Notes under the pieces: model-generated
The model's database searches: none
Seen by the model: the letters and a program-made list of their open reading frames with translations, nothing else
What the model was told of the DNA's origin: nothing
In this document: in pieces, positions 32,801 to 41,149 of the stretch
Layout of the letters: the number at the start of each line of letters is the position of its first letter
How positions within the stretch are numbered: position 1 is the stretch's first letter
Assembly (NCBI GenBank): GCA_014607495.2
Contig: CP053171.1
Coordinates: 1,922,001 to 1,986,000 of the forward strand
From: Carposina sasakii
Taxonomy: Eukaryota; Arthropoda; Insecta; Lepidoptera; Carposinidae
Length of the DNA stretch: 64,000 nucleotides
Direction of reading: 5' to 3'
Made by a program: the position numbers and the translations under genes

Positions 32801-35800
32801 CTTTTTGTTTAATTGGTCTAGATTTTAAACGTAGACTTCGTTTATGCGATTTACTGCTAACTTCTGATATAGTACTTGTGTCCGAATTAACTTCATAAAG
32901 TATATTAATACGTTCTTGTGATGATTCGTCTTCATCATCAAGTTGGGCATCAGCAGATTTTAATTCTTCAAGGTTATCATTTGCATTATTTGTCTCGAAT
33001 CCTTCTGAATCACCATTAGCAGCATCAATAACATCCATATCTTCATCCATATCCATATTTTCTTGTAATTGTTCAATATCTTCAGACTGTGTCAATTTAG
33101 CTAACTCACTTTCTTCATATAGCCAAGTTTTATATAAATACTGTACAATTTCTTCTTCACTTAAATCTGGGTTTTCCTCAATAATAGCATCTTGCTTCAG
33201 CTGCATATATTTTATAAATTCTGGATTTTTTATTGACTTCATTCCATTTAGATTATTTGTTCCAGTTTGTAAATCTAAACTATCTTTACTAACGTCGTTT
33301 CTAAACTCAGGTGTTATGAAACTGGCTTCTAATGGAATATCCTTCTCTAAATGCGTACTTAACTGGGCTTCAGTTACTTTGTTATCAATGTTCTGTGAAT
33401 CAGTTTCTGATTCTTCAAACTTATCTTCAGATACAATGGAATCTGAGAATAATTTTTCTTTGCTAAGCTGCATAATATCCTGAATTTCATTGGTATCAAC
33501 ACTAGAGAGCTTTTCATCAGTTGTTTTTATGCCTTGCACTTGGACTATTTCTTCCATATAATCTACATTGGGTACATTAGTTTGTTCGAAACTATCCTGT
33601 ATATTGGAATCTTCCGTGATTTCAGGTAATTCAGGCACTGATGTCAATTCATTTACATTACTTTCATGTTCAGTACTGATTTCCATGTTGGGCATTTTTG
33701 TATCATCAAGTATGTCTAAGCAGTTTGTTTGAATTGCCTGTTCTCTGATATTTATATCAAGAATATCTTCAGTGGTTTTTAACTCATCTACTTGACTTGT
33801 TTCTTGAATACGTGTTTCGGGAATATCTTCACTTTGGGGTTTTATATCAACATCTTTTACGTTAGTTGTATATTCAATTTTATTTGTATTGATATTAGAA
33901 AGTTTTGTGTCAACAGTTATATTAACTCTGGTCTGACACTCTTCAGCTTGACTTACATATTTACCATTGGTATCCACACACTGAAGTTGTGTATTTTCTG
34001 GTAAAACAGTCATTAACTTTTCGGCTTCACTTGTATGTTCAGTACTAAGAGTATTGTCAGGAAAGTTCTCACACTTTTTTTCAGACATTGCCTTTATGTA
34101 ATTCATTTGACTTGTCTCTTCCATAGAATAATGTGAATTGCATACATTTGTATCTTCAACTGAATCAGGCGTTGTTTCTAACTCGTTTGATTGACATGTT
34201 TGTTCAATACCTTGTTCATATTGCCAAGTTTTGAATAAGTAGTGAACAATTTCTTCTTTAGTTAAATCAGGGTTTTCATCAATCACAGAATCTTGCTTAA
34301 TCTCCATATATTTAAGAAATTTTGGATTCTCAACTGAAATCACTTTAGTTTGGTCAGTTTTCTGCAATCGTAGACGTGGACTTCGTTTATATGTTTTATT
34401 GCTTTCTTTAGATTTTTTCACATTTCTTTTAGATACTCGCCTTTTAGTATAAATGCTGTCCTGAAACATATTTTTATTGGAAGATGTTTCTATGACATTT
34501 AAAGAATCTTTGTTTTCTGATAAATTAGAATATGACAAATTGTTGCTCGTATCTTCTAAAGAACCTGACCCCACAATGTTACTTGCATCTAAATTAGACT
34601 TATTTACCAAATCTTCCTCATTTAATGAACCATTCAAAAACAGATCTTGGTCATCATCTTCATAAACTAAACTTAATTCATCCTCTTCACTGTGGCCATT
34701 GGTTAAGATACTAATATTGTTCAGGTCACAGTTTTTTCTGGGTGAAATTCGGTCATTTGGTACATCCTGAATTTTTTTATTTGATAAAGATTTAGGAACC
34801 GTGAGGATGCCACTGCCACCTAAATCATGTTTTCCTAAAAAAGCATTTTCCATATTTCCAATTTTAACCATTTCTGAATTATCCATTGCATTATTACTAT
34901 TCTGGATAATTGAATCAATCATAGCACAATCAACGTTAGCGTCGACTTTAATGTTGTTATCTACAATATCACTTTCTTTTACAGAGATCTTTGAAACATT
35001 AATGTCATCACTTTTATTTTGTTTTTCATCAATATTATCATAGACAGGATCATCTCTTTCTTCTGGTACATTTAATTTATCTTGTTCACTCATTGTAATA
35101 TCATTGTTTTCAACAACAAAAACTTTATCTATACTGGATTCTGCAACAATTTGTACAGTATTTTTAATACCACTATCATTATGGTCTTCCTGAAGAGACA
35201 TGGTTTTTGAAAATTGCACATTCTCAGTATTTGAGTCACCACCAGATATTTCGAGGTTTACTTTGATGTCCTTATCTACGTACATGACATCATTAATATC
35301 CTGTTCTATTATCACATCATTTTTATTGTCCTCATTATTAATATCAGAAAGAAATTCCACTTTGGCAACATTTTCTGAGTCAGAATCCCATGTGTCAGAT
35401 TTATCAGATATATTACCATTTACTCTACCATTACTACTATAGTCATGTTCATTTTGGTAGTGCAAAAGTGTGTTATTTTGAGATTCACATGCAGATTTTC
35501 TTAAACTGTAAGGCTTCTCTTTAACTGTTGTATTACTCGATTTTCTCTTGGAAGAATTTCTTTTACTTTCATTTTCAGATTTCTGTTGTCTGGGTTTATC
35601 ACTCCTTAGCACCGGAATTTGGATTTTAAAATGTGATTTTTCTGGAGTTTTAGATTTAGCTTTCTGCAACCATCTATCCATATGTGACTGTCTCTGTATT
35701 TTAGTTATACCAGTTTTCGCGGCCATATTGTCAAGGCAAGCTGTTACGACTTCAGAAACATCTAGGGATCTATTCCTAGTCTTGTTTCTAGATCTATCAG

Positions 35801-38467
35801 CATCATCGTTTTTCAAATCATCTTCAGAAAACAAACTGTCATATAAGCTTTCGCTTAATGACACGTCACTATCAGTCCTGGTGATTTTCCCACTCTTCTG
35901 TTTAGTACAAGATTTGGCTGAATTCTTGCCCAGCATATCATTAAGGATGTCTATGCGCAGTCTTTTCGGCTCGCGCAGCATCATTTCCGCTTCCTCTACT
36001 GACACATTCCATAATGGCATCTTCTTTTCTGACACAAAGAAGGCTGCATACAATTTAGAATTCTTTTTCTTATCCTGTAACAATGTTGTTGATATAAGTT
36101 AAATAAGATTAAAACTTTACTTATATTAGCAACTCTAATCTGACAGTACAAATTCAAATGGAATTGTGGTGTAGGTTCTAGCAAGAATATCCTATACTTT
36201 ATTTATAAGTTGTAAACATAATATCTTTAAGATTGGCAAAAGCTGAATTAATGTTTTAAAGGAATATGTAGTAACTAAACTTAGACATTGTTTAAAAATG
36301 ACATAAGACAGCAAAATGTATGGAATATCTGTCAAATTTAGGCAATGTTTAGCTTAAACAGTGTTCAAGTCATTTTGTAATAACACAGTATGTGTTTGAA
36401 ATTAGGTACGTCCATAACTGAATATTATAATCTTTCTAGTTCTCACCTCAGCTGTAAATCCGTTCCTAGCAGTCTCAAACTCGAGCTGTCCGAGGAACTT
36501 TCTCAGCATGTTGTCCACAATCCAGCTCCTACGTCCGTTGTCTCCGAAGAATGTCACGTGGATAATATAGTGTTCAACTCTTCCAAACACTAGAAGAAAA
36601 ACCATCAAAATTATATTAAACAGTGATAGAAGTGCTTCATTTAATTTCAAAGTTTCAACTTGGGCATTCTCTCAAATGATACGCTAGCAACTTATCACTG
36701 ATAATTCATATCTGTATCCACTAAGGCCAAGACATGTGTATGTATGTATGTAAAATTTCAATTTTTTCATAAACAATACAAAGAGAGGAAATGTATATAT
36801 TACAAGTACCTACATAATAAATTATAACAGTTACTAACTTAACTGCATCTTGTTAAAGATAAACCATACAAAGTAAAGAAATCAGTAGTATAGAAACATA
36901 ATCTTTGATGATGTAATCTGACTTCTGAATATAATATGAATGGTATTTCTGTATAACACAGATTTTTATCCTCTTAGAATGTATAAATATATTGAACTTT
37001 AAAATAGCTATACTATAAATAACTACATTCACTTTTCTTTACTCTTCTGTGACTCTACTCTGTGATAATTTTTTATACATTTAAGTTCTAGATCTTCCAT
37101 TATCCATATCTATGATTGTTAAAAATGTACTGGACTTGACTTTATTAAATAGTAATCATATTGTTGTACAATCCCTTTCAAACTTTCCTGCTAAATTGAA
37201 GTGTTTTGTCTTTCCAAATACCAAAGCGTAATTGATAAAGTAATGACTATACCTTACATTGCAAAAATAATTAGGTACATACATCAATATACAAGTAATT
37301 AGTTACAGTGAACAATCATTGAGAGTTAATTAGTCACTTGACCTTTGGCTTTGTTTTTTTGATATAAATAAATCTTTAAAGTATATGTGAATTGGAAGTT
37401 TCAGGTTGACGATGGAAGCATACTTTATTGAAGTCATAAAATAATGGTCTAGTAACTATGTAATAAACATCAGAATAGTATTAGTGAGCAAATAGTGTTT
37501 AGGGTTGTATTTGTAAATAGAAAAATAACTTATTTTTTTCCTTCATTATGTCAGTCAAAAACTAAAATTTTACACAATTATAAATACACTAACTATACTT
37601 ACACTTCTTTCTAACAAACATTTGGCTTTGTGGCTCTCTGGTAATAATACACGGCCAGAAAGGATAAGTCCCCATCCTAGCCCAGGCCAGATCTCCAACT
37701 TGGTATTCACATTTTGCTTCCAATTCAAACAGATCACTTTTTGCCAAGGTGTCCTTAGAATCTTTGGTATCCTTTCTGGTCTTCTTTTTATTATCAAAGT
37801 CTAAAGTCTTTACCACTGAAGCAGTGCTGCACTGTGGCACTGAATTTGAATTGAGATTGTATTTTTCAGATGAGCGTTCTAGAATGTTATTTAAATGAGA
37901 ATTGCTGGATTTCCCACCGCTTTTGACAGGTGAGAATATACTTTTGATCATTGCTGGTGTTTCCTCACTATCTTTATTTTGTATCAGATCTTTGCGAATG
38001 TAAACCTTTGGGTATTTCATAGCTGGGGATATGGTTTTAACTTTTTCTTCAGACCCAAAGCGACTCAACGATACATTTTCACTGTAAATATTCTCAATTT
38101 GACTGTCAATTTTAGTGTCAGCTGACAGCGATTTAGGAGATTCATGTTTTACTGGAGAGTTAACAGCATGCATCTTATGAACTGTTGGTTCTATTATTAC
38201 TTTAGGTGATTTCTCTATCTTAGGTGATTTTATCATTAATGTTACAGCTTTGTCTGTGTCACAAAAATCGGTATCAGTTTTAAGACGACGAGCTCTGCCA
38301 TAACGGCTAGTGCTAGCCCCATCTCCAATTGCAACCGGGGAAGTTATTTTTTGTGTCAAATTTGTTTCAAGCTCCCGCTCTACAAGGGACCTTTTCTTAG
38401 GTTTCTTTGCAACTGGACTATTCATTTTGAGGCCCTCTGTACTCTTTTTACTTTCAGACTCGTCCAT
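20507..38467 (-). CDS. NSD: NSD-family H3K36 methyltransferase, 13 exons
   Basis: Nuclear histone-lysine methyltransferase of the NSD/Mes-4 family (known activity: H3K36 mono- and dimethylation). The 13 exons total 8235 bp with matching phases at every junction, giving 2744 aa. Order: first PWWP (about 254-320, FWPC version), a long Ser/Asp/Asn-rich region with four HMG-box-like repeats (917-959, 1285-1326, 1432-1473, 1761-1803), PHD fingers (1952-2300), second PWWP (RWWPGI, 2301-2357), AWS Cys cluster (2435-2490), SET (2493-2610) with [18 protein letters not shown] and ELTFNYN, and post-[14 protein letters not shown] basic tail follows; the C-terminal PHD5 of vertebrate NSDs is not visible. 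Start ATG 38467 follows a likely 5' UTR acceptor; the TTG at 38482 is not used. Odd: a SINE supplies the donor of the exon at 25336-25487. Identification is firm; orthology to one vertebrate NSD is not decided. Confidence 0.93.
20882..20980 (+). repeat. Family C fragment, then ATGT microsatellite
   Basis: ATTATTGACTTATTTACATCTG to TCCATTTCGGGAACACGGCC is the 5' part of family C; (ATGT)n follows to about 21008. Confidence 0.6.
21001..21095 (+). repeat. Family S repeat fragment
   Basis: AATCGGTGAAAAGTGGATGC and CAACCTCTTTGGGGG recur at 24960-25110, 41150-41300 and 55705-55860. Confidence 0.5.
21204..21314 (-). CDS. NSD: NSD exon 12: catalytic Tyr and post-SET
   Basis: Encodes [20 protein letters not shown] then [12 protein letters not shown]: the ELTFNY segment with the catalytic-site tyrosine and the CxC...C post-SET zinc ligands. 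Confidence 0.93.
21359..21502. mobile_element. Family H MITE in NSD intron
   Basis: GGGCTGATTTTTCCAAACGTC at the left and GACGTTTGGAAAAATCGGCC at the right: the cleanest inverted ends of the family. Confidence 0.75.
21530..21660. mobile_element. piggyBac-type MITE remnant
   Basis: GACGCAAATAAGCGTCGACG and GGCGGCAGTGAATGTGTTA; the left end has lost its terminus. Relatives at 17388 and 56683. Confidence 0.5.
21762..22085 (+). repeat. SINE-B, tRNA-headed, near full-length
   Basis: Head GCGGTGATAGCCCAGTGGTT (A box) and AAGTTCGATCCCAGTC (B box), then a body with CTCGTGCCTCGGAAAGCACG and CTGATCTCTCTCCGGTCG. A reverse copy is at 63170-63510. The head resembles a tRNA but lacks a clean acceptor stem. 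Confidence 0.75.
22187..22627. mobile_element. DNA element with CCGCACTG inverted ends
   Basis: Left CCGCACTGGCGGTTAAAAAT and right ATTCGCAGTGCGG are inverted; the sequence is rich in CGCG. It holds a 52-codon frame (22374-22532). A PIF/Harbinger-type element is possible, but no transposase remains. Confidence 0.55.
22374..22532 (+). CDS. 52-aa frame inside the CCGCACTG element
   Basis: [20 protein letters not shown] ... to KNRAKF. Charged, helix-prone and with no recognised domain. It may be the leftover N-terminus of an element protein; it may equally be chance. Confidence 0.25.
   Translation: MSRASSPARSAGEQELAENDDIEIEQLITLMHILHVRLRRELHRTDKNRAKF
22695..22990 (+). pseudogene. mariner transposase remnant
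   Basis: Encodes the second half of a mariner transposase: LHHDNAS with the second catalytic Asp, then [13 protein letters not shown] with the third, then [12 protein letters not shown] and VDAFKSAIL. An in-frame TAG (LK*EK) and a frameshift just before LHHD disable it. N-terminal half absent. Confidence 0.8.
23415..23514 (-). CDS. NSD: NSD exon 11: SET NHxCxPN motif
   Basis: Encodes [20 protein letters not shown] and [13 protein letters not shown], including the cofactor-binding NHCCEPN motif. Donor GTGAGT, phase 0. Confidence 0.93.
23716..23984. mobile_element. Family I palindromic MITE
   Basis: Left GGTCTATCGAATATTAATG ... AAGAAACAACTTTCACTA and right AGTGAAAGTTGTTTCTTTTT ... TTTGGATAGACC form arms of about 115 bp. 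In an NSD intron. Confidence 0.75.
24327..24483 (-). CDS. NSD: NSD exon 10: SET core
   Basis: Acceptor AAAATTCCAG. Encodes [20 protein letters not shown] and [20 protein letters not shown]; donor GTTAGT. Confidence 0.93.
24610..24775 (+). pseudogene. RTE-type LINE, end of reverse transcriptase ORF
   Basis: Reads [19 protein letters not shown] then [15 protein letters not shown] and [10 protein letters not shown] before its stop, with a short ATGTATGT tail. Sense orientation is opposite to NSD. Only the last ~55 codons survive. Confidence 0.75.
24960..25110 (+). repeat. Family S repeat
   Basis: GTCTAATAAGCTAACTGGTG ... CAACCTCTTTGGGGGACAAT; same family as 41150-41300. Confidence 0.5.
25210..25352 (-). 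repeat. SINE-A copy overlapping NSD exon 9
   Basis: On the minus strand GTAGTAGGTAGTGACCCTGC then CTGCGACG, ATAGGTTTTGGGTTCGAA match the head of the SINE-A at 46098 (GTAGTAGGTAGTGGCCCTGC, ATAGGTCCTGGGTTCGAA). The body is diverged, so the insertion is old. Its first ~17 bp lie within the exon and its GTAGTG is the splice donor. Confidence 0.75.
25336..25487 (-). CDS. NSD: NSD exon 9: AWS and SET start, SINE-derived end
   Basis: Encodes [18 protein letters not shown] ... HTQHRGWGL, then EELRRSIVV. The only donor that fits the phase-1 acceptor of the next exon is GTAG|GTAGTG, and that sequence belongs to a SINE-A copy. Relative to other SET domains (GWGL, about nine residues, then GQFV) there is one extra residue. 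Confidence 0.85.
25544..26060 (+). repeat. SINE-A split by a family I MITE
   Basis: Head ACCGATCGGTGTAGTTGGTG ... TCCTGGATTCGAATCC to 25686, tail GTTGCTTAGTACCCACGACA from about 25968. The uninterrupted SINE at 46098-46330 shows the two parts adjoin. Confidence 0.75.
25687..25966. mobile_element. Family I MITE carrying a family D fragment
   Basis: Ends GGTCTATTCAAAATTAGTG and CACTAATTTTGGATAGACC are inverted, but 25730-25818 is family D sequence (TATGCAGAAAAACGCAG ... GATCACCCTGTA) replacing part of the left arm. Confidence 0.7.
26093..26114 (+). repeat. TTCC microsatellite
   Basis: Five to six TTCC units. Confidence 0.7.
26478..26676 (-). CDS. NSD: NSD exon 8: linker and AWS start
   Basis: Encodes [16 protein letters not shown] ... 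[19 protein letters not shown]. Four cysteines of the AWS zinc cluster are here. Donor GTAAGT. Confidence 0.92.
26768..26830. repeat. Family T half-element
   Basis: GGCCTATTGGCTATCTTTTT and TGACAGTTCATAG match one arm of the inverted element at 30040-30215. Confidence 0.5.
26893..27030. mobile_element. Family H MITE, diverged right end
   Basis: GGGCCGATTTGTCAAATAGC and AAGACAGCATCAACTTTATC place it in family H; the right terminus is eroded. Confidence 0.6.
27054..27270 (-). repeat. Family A element
   Basis: TCAGTCTATTGCAGTCCACT to CCTTTGCCTCTTAAGATACTC; abuts the LINE remnant at 27278, which has the same tail. Confidence 0.7.
27278..27545 (-). pseudogene. RTE-type LINE, 3' ORF remnant
   Basis: Minus strand encodes [60 protein letters not shown] and a degraded QHWDGIG end. 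It is fused by reading frame only to NSD exon 7, from which it is separated by the splice donor. Confidence 0.8.
27581..27676 (-). CDS. NSD: NSD exon 7: helix after PWWP
   Basis: Encodes [20 protein letters not shown], the conserved helix that follows the PWWP in NSD proteins. An RTE LINE remnant begins about 35 bp beyond its donor. Confidence 0.9.
27765..27860 (-). repeat. Family C fragment
   Basis: GGTAGCCAGAACTGTGGGAT ... CCAGAGTTCCTTAGTCGACTC. Confidence 0.55.
27940..28088 (-). CDS. NSD: NSD exon 6: second PWWP core
   Basis: Encodes [20 protein letters not shown] and [20 protein letters not shown]; donor GTGAGA. Confidence 0.92.
28125..28290 (-). repeat. Family P LINE-like 3' tail
   Basis: CTAGCTGTTGCTCGCGGCTC ... 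ATGGAAATCGGTCAAGCCG, a dispersed tail also present in reverse at 29120-29285. Confidence 0.5.
28350..28530 (+). repeat. Family G MITE
   Basis: CCTAACTAGCAAAAGCTAAG to GCTTCTGCTTTGTTTTTGCA; centre matches the copy at 58190. Confidence 0.65.
28932..29013 (-). CDS. NSD: NSD exon 5: end of PHD, start of second PWWP
   Basis: Acceptor TTTTTTTTCAG. Encodes [20 protein letters not shown] then VKLGHYR; donor GTGGGG is weak but in phase. Confidence 0.88.
29120..29285 (+). repeat. Family P LINE-like 3' tail, reverse
   Basis: TCCAAAACGGCTTGACCGAT ... AAGCGGAGCCGTGGGCAACAGC. Confidence 0.5.
29293..29549 (-). repeat. Family A element next to NSD exon 4
   Basis: CAGCCTATAATCAGTCCACT ... GCCGGCACCACGCG; its end lies about 35 bp beyond the exon 4 donor. 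Confidence 0.7.
29584..29714 (-). CDS. NSD: NSD exon 4: PHD finger
   Basis: Encodes [20 protein letters not shown] then [20 protein letters not shown], a C4HC3 finger in the NSD style. Donor GTAAGT. Confidence 0.92.
29780..29955 (+). repeat. Family P-type tail (second subtype)
   Basis: GATCGATGTTTGTGCACGCT, CAGAAACGGCTGAACCGATT and CAGTCCACGCGGACGGAG recur at 51960-52165 and 57115-57405. Confidence 0.5.
30040..30215. mobile_element. Family T inverted-repeat element
   Basis: TTGGCTATCTTTTTTGACAG at one side and CTGTCAAAAAAGATAGCC at the other; CAACTGGAAGTG and CACTTCCAGTTC are inner inverted words. Confidence 0.6.
30238..30362 (-). repeat. Family C 3' half beside NSD exon 3
   Basis: GACAAGTTTCTAGCTCATTG ... 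GGAGATGCAGCTGATGTATG ... CCGCATCAGC; ends about 10 bp from the exon 3 donor. Confidence 0.6.
30373..36074 (-). CDS. NSD: NSD exon 3: 5.7-kb exon, repeats and PHD fingers
   Basis: One uninterrupted exon of 1900 codons. Acceptor TTGTTACAG, donor GTAAGT. The first 1600 residues are low-complexity acidic (many Asn, Asp, Glu, Ser) with four HMG-box-like repeats. The end carries Cys/His clusters: [54 protein letters not shown] and [14 protein letters not shown]. Confidence 0.93.
36447..36589 (-). CDS. NSD: NSD exon 2: second half of first PWWP
   Basis: Acceptor TTCTTCTAG, donor GTGAGA. Encodes [20 protein letters not shown] and [11 protein letters not shown]; 47 codons plus a split codon. Confidence 0.9.
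36664..36735 (+). repeat. Family C fragment in NSD intron
   Basis: CATTCTCTCAAATGATACGC ... CACTGATAATTCATATCTG. Confidence 0.5.
36740..37590. other. NSD intron 1, no repeat family seen
   Basis: AT-rich intron between exons 1 and 2, notably free of the families that crowd the other introns. Confidence 0.4.
37603..38467 (-). CDS. NSD: NSD exon 1: start codon and first half of PWWP
   Basis: [14 protein letters not shown] start; Ser/Lys-rich, several K-SP sites ([10 protein letters not shown]); ends in PWWP strand [16 protein letters not shown] and MFVRKK, donor GTAAGT, phase 1. A putative 5' UTR acceptor CGATTCAG lies about 50 bp upstream, and a 3-codon upstream ORF (ATGGGCGACTGA) sits between. 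Confidence 0.9.
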
Positions 38468-38514
38468 AATTAACGGAAACAAGTAATCTAAGACGTCAGT
38501 CGCCCATTGACGAA

Positions 38515-39255
38515 ACTGAATCGAAAATTAAACTAAGCAATATACATTTTCAAAATAATTTCAAGAAATCTGGTGACAAATAGATATTTGCGGCTTATAG
38601 GGTGCTAAAAACAGGCTCAACACTCTAAAAACTATGTGGGTGTGATAGCTGAAACAAAAGAATCGAAATGAAGTTCTGTTCTGAGAGGAAAATAGGTTAT
38701 TTCAATTTTTACACAAAAATATGCTGATAACATATGAAAATAGGATATTTCTGAATTAAAACATGAATAAATAAACTCACTGCCGACCGCTGTTGAACCA
38801 TCGTCGCTGTAGGCATAAATTTATAGTGATATAACTTGCTATGTGATTTGCAATGATCAGTATCGAAAACTTAATTTTCTTTTTTACACACACAATATCG
38901 CAGTTATAAACGCTGTGGTACTATTTACACGAAGGTTTTCCCATCCTGGTGCTAAAATAATAAGCTAAATCGTCAGCGTCGGTATTTCGCACGAGCAAAG
39001 TCCTATTTCAACAAGCAAAATGGGTCCTTCCAATACTACACACGCGCCATTTGAAAATCTTCAACGCCTTGACACAAGCATATTATCACCGAATTCCACG
39101 AAATAAAATGTCCACAATAAAGATAACTCCTTCAAGTCACAAACTATAATGCAAAATTAAAGAAATTTGTATTATTTTCATGAACACAAATGAAATTATA
39201 TTGGCGACGCTCGTTACATACCGCGAAAACCAAAAATTAATGAAATGAAAGCAAA
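38515..39255. promoter_or_regulatory. Shared upstream region of NSD and divergent ORF
   Basis: NSD starts leftward at 38467 and the 77-aa frame starts rightward at 39256. The 740 bp between are repeat-free, with a locally higher GC patch near 38950-39060 where the NSD transcription start and 5' UTR exon are expected. A bidirectional promoter is likely; no TATA box stands out. Confidence 0.4.
39020..39106 (+). CDS. 28-aa upstream ORF, uncertain
   Basis: ATGGGTCCTTCC opens MGPSNTTHAPFENLQRLDTS ... to a TAA 150 bp before the 39256 frame. It could be an upstream ORF of that gene or chance. Confidence 0.2.
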   Translation: MGPSNTTHAPFENLQRLDTSILSPNSTK

Positions 39256-39489
39256 ATGAAAGAAGACGATGATAAAAATTTCATAGGTGCGAAAGAGATA
39301 GACTACAAATTTATTTCTTCCTTGACTGCTGGCGATGGAAAGAGATATAAAATATCTGAAGAGCTCGTTGCGGAACCTGACAATGAACAAAAAGCGCCGG
39401 CCGGGCAGACTTTTGGGAGAACTGTGAGAAAACTATCAAGCAGAATGGGTGAGGATGATGGAATATCCACAGCATCCACAGGGCTTTGA
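39256..39489 (+). CDS. Small acidic hypothetical protein, 77 aa
   Basis: An in-frame TGA at 39241 fixes ATG 39256 as the start. The product is hydrophilic and charged (KEDDDKNFIGAKEIDYKFIS ... TFGRTVRKLSSRMGEDDG) with no signal peptide, membrane segment or cysteine pattern. A possible donor (GAATGG|GTGAGG) near 39445 means it could instead be a first exon. Position opposite NSD in a repeat-free promoter supports a real gene; no family recognised. Confidence 0.4.
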   Translation: MKEDDDKNFIGAKEIDYKFISSLTAGDGKRYKISEELVAEPDNEQKAPAGQTFGRTVRKLSSRMGEDDGISTASTGL

Positions 39490-39572
39490 CGGAATATCCT
39501 AGACGGGAACACTTGATTAGTAGGACCGGTAGTTCAACTCCCGTTAAGATGTAGGTGGTAGGTATGTAGTCC

Positions 39573-39848
39573 GGTCCTGTGCTGATACAGGCTTAATATA
39601 GAATACGTCAGCTGCATGCTGCATCTCCGTCCGCGCATGTTCTACGCGACTAAAGAGTCTAAAGAACTCTGGCATTCTCAGGCGATAAGAAAGAATCTCC
39701 TCTATGGCGATAAGCTATAGCAACTTGACATTGATCATTTACATCAGTCCCCTTTGACTATGGTCTGTCCCTGATATTATTATGCTTAACGTGACATTGT
39801 GATCTCCTTTATGATTCTGCAGATTTCTGGATTTCCCATTTTGGGAAT
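39573..39848 (+). repeat. Family C repeat with small internal duplication
   Basis: CCTGTGCTGATACAGGCTTA ... CTGCATCTCCGTCCGCGCATG ... TGCAGATTTCTGGATTTCCC; words from the CTCTCAGGCGATAAG part occur twice. Confidence 0.65.
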
Positions 39849-39867
39849 TATAAATATGATAAATATT

Positions 39868-40010
39868 GACCCGGTGGCTTAGTGGTTATAGCGGCTGGCA
39901 CGGTTTGCAGTGGTCGTGGGTTCGATTCCCGCTCGGGTGAAGAATTTTTTCCATTTTCTTTGTTAATAATTTTATAATGATAAATTACTTATAAATAAAG
40001 TTGTAATAAT
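39868..40010 (+). repeat. SINE-C, tRNA-headed
   Basis: GACCCGGTGGCTTAGTGG (A box) and GGGTTCGATTCCCGCTCGGG (B box and 3' acceptor side). The same unit with its downstream GAAGAATTTTTTCCATTTTC is at 59578-59675 in reverse, so this is a SINE, not a unique tRNA gene. Confidence 0.65.
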
Positions 40011-40027
40011 TCAAACTGGATACATAC

Positions 40028-41098
40028 ATACCTATATAATCACGCCTTTATGAAGGCATAAAGCCATAAGGATGGGGTAGGCAGAACACCAATGGCCGAT
40101 AGGACCACATGGTGCCACTTCTGACCAATTTTGAGGGTATACATAGTTGAGATGTACCTACAAGTTCGGTTAGTAGTGACCGGTGGTCAGCCCATCGCCT
40201 ACAAAACACCAAGACCCTCTTGTCCCTCTACTGACTTGTAGAAGAAACGTGTTGTATTTAACGGACGAGGCTAGTATACAGAATGATTTTTAGTCGTCAA
40301 CGTTCCCGAAAACTACGGAATCTCCTCATCATCACGATCATTTTTCTCCATGGAAGCATACCTGGGAAGTGTCTGGTTTCCAAAATATTAGGGTCCAAAG
40401 TTGAGTAAATAGACTGTGTTTTTCTGCATAAATGCACATAGACGCGCGTAGCAGGATTTTTTCACGAAAAATAATTAATATCTGTCTATAAAAAAAACTA
40501 ACATAAACACTAGACACTATAAATTTCGCACGATCAAGGAATTTAAAAAATTTTTAAAAAAAAAATTTTTTTTTCCCAGCATTTTTTTTGGCATAAACTT
40601 ACTTTATTTCATGTATAGAATACGTACCCTTCGTTAAAAGTGGCGACAAAAAAACATCCTGTATATGCTAATATATATGCTAGCCTCGTCCGTTAAATAG
40701 CAGGATGCACATGAGCCATACACGAGCAGGTGACGTTGGCTTTGGGTCCTAACTCCTAATTATATTAGTCGAACCCACTTACACTCTAACCCTTTTGATA
40801 CATCCTGAATTATGTACGTATTATTAAAAAATCTCATACTTTACAACACGTTTCTTCTATGCTGCTTTGGGAGTGAATAAAAAACGTATAATACTACAGC
40901 TGTTTCTTCCCGGGCATACTCTACAAGTCAGTAGAGGGACAAGAGGATCTTGGTGTTTTGGGCGATGGGCTGACCACCGGTCACTACTAACCGAAATTGT
41001 AGGTACATCTCAACTATGTATACCATCAAAATTGGTTAGAAGTGGCACCATGTGGTCCTATCGGCCCTTGGTGCTCTGCCTACCCCGAAAGGCATAAA
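40028..41098. repeat. Inverted family B pair around a family D MITE
   Basis: Family B runs leftward-read at 40028-40245 and in the opposite sense at 40842-41098. Between them GTTGTATTTAACGGACGAGG at the left and CCTCGTCCGTTAAATA at the right are also inverted, enclosing the MITE at 40278-40661. Confidence 0.7.
40278..40661. mobile_element. Family D MITE, TA-flanked
   Basis: TA|CAGAATGATTTTTAGTCG ... AAAAAACATCCTG|TA, 384 bp. Confidence 0.8.
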
Positions 41099-41149
41099 TA
41101 TGATACCTATTTTAGAATGGCACGGAAACATTTTCTATAAGATTCGTAA

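Noticed and set aside
31171..36102. Plus-strand frames opposite NSD exon 3, up to 184 codons
   Set aside because: Mirror images of the NSD coding strand with no independent evidence.
39868..39945. tRNA gene
   Set aside because: A and B boxes are present but the same unit with identical downstream sequence recurs at 59578, so it is a SINE head.
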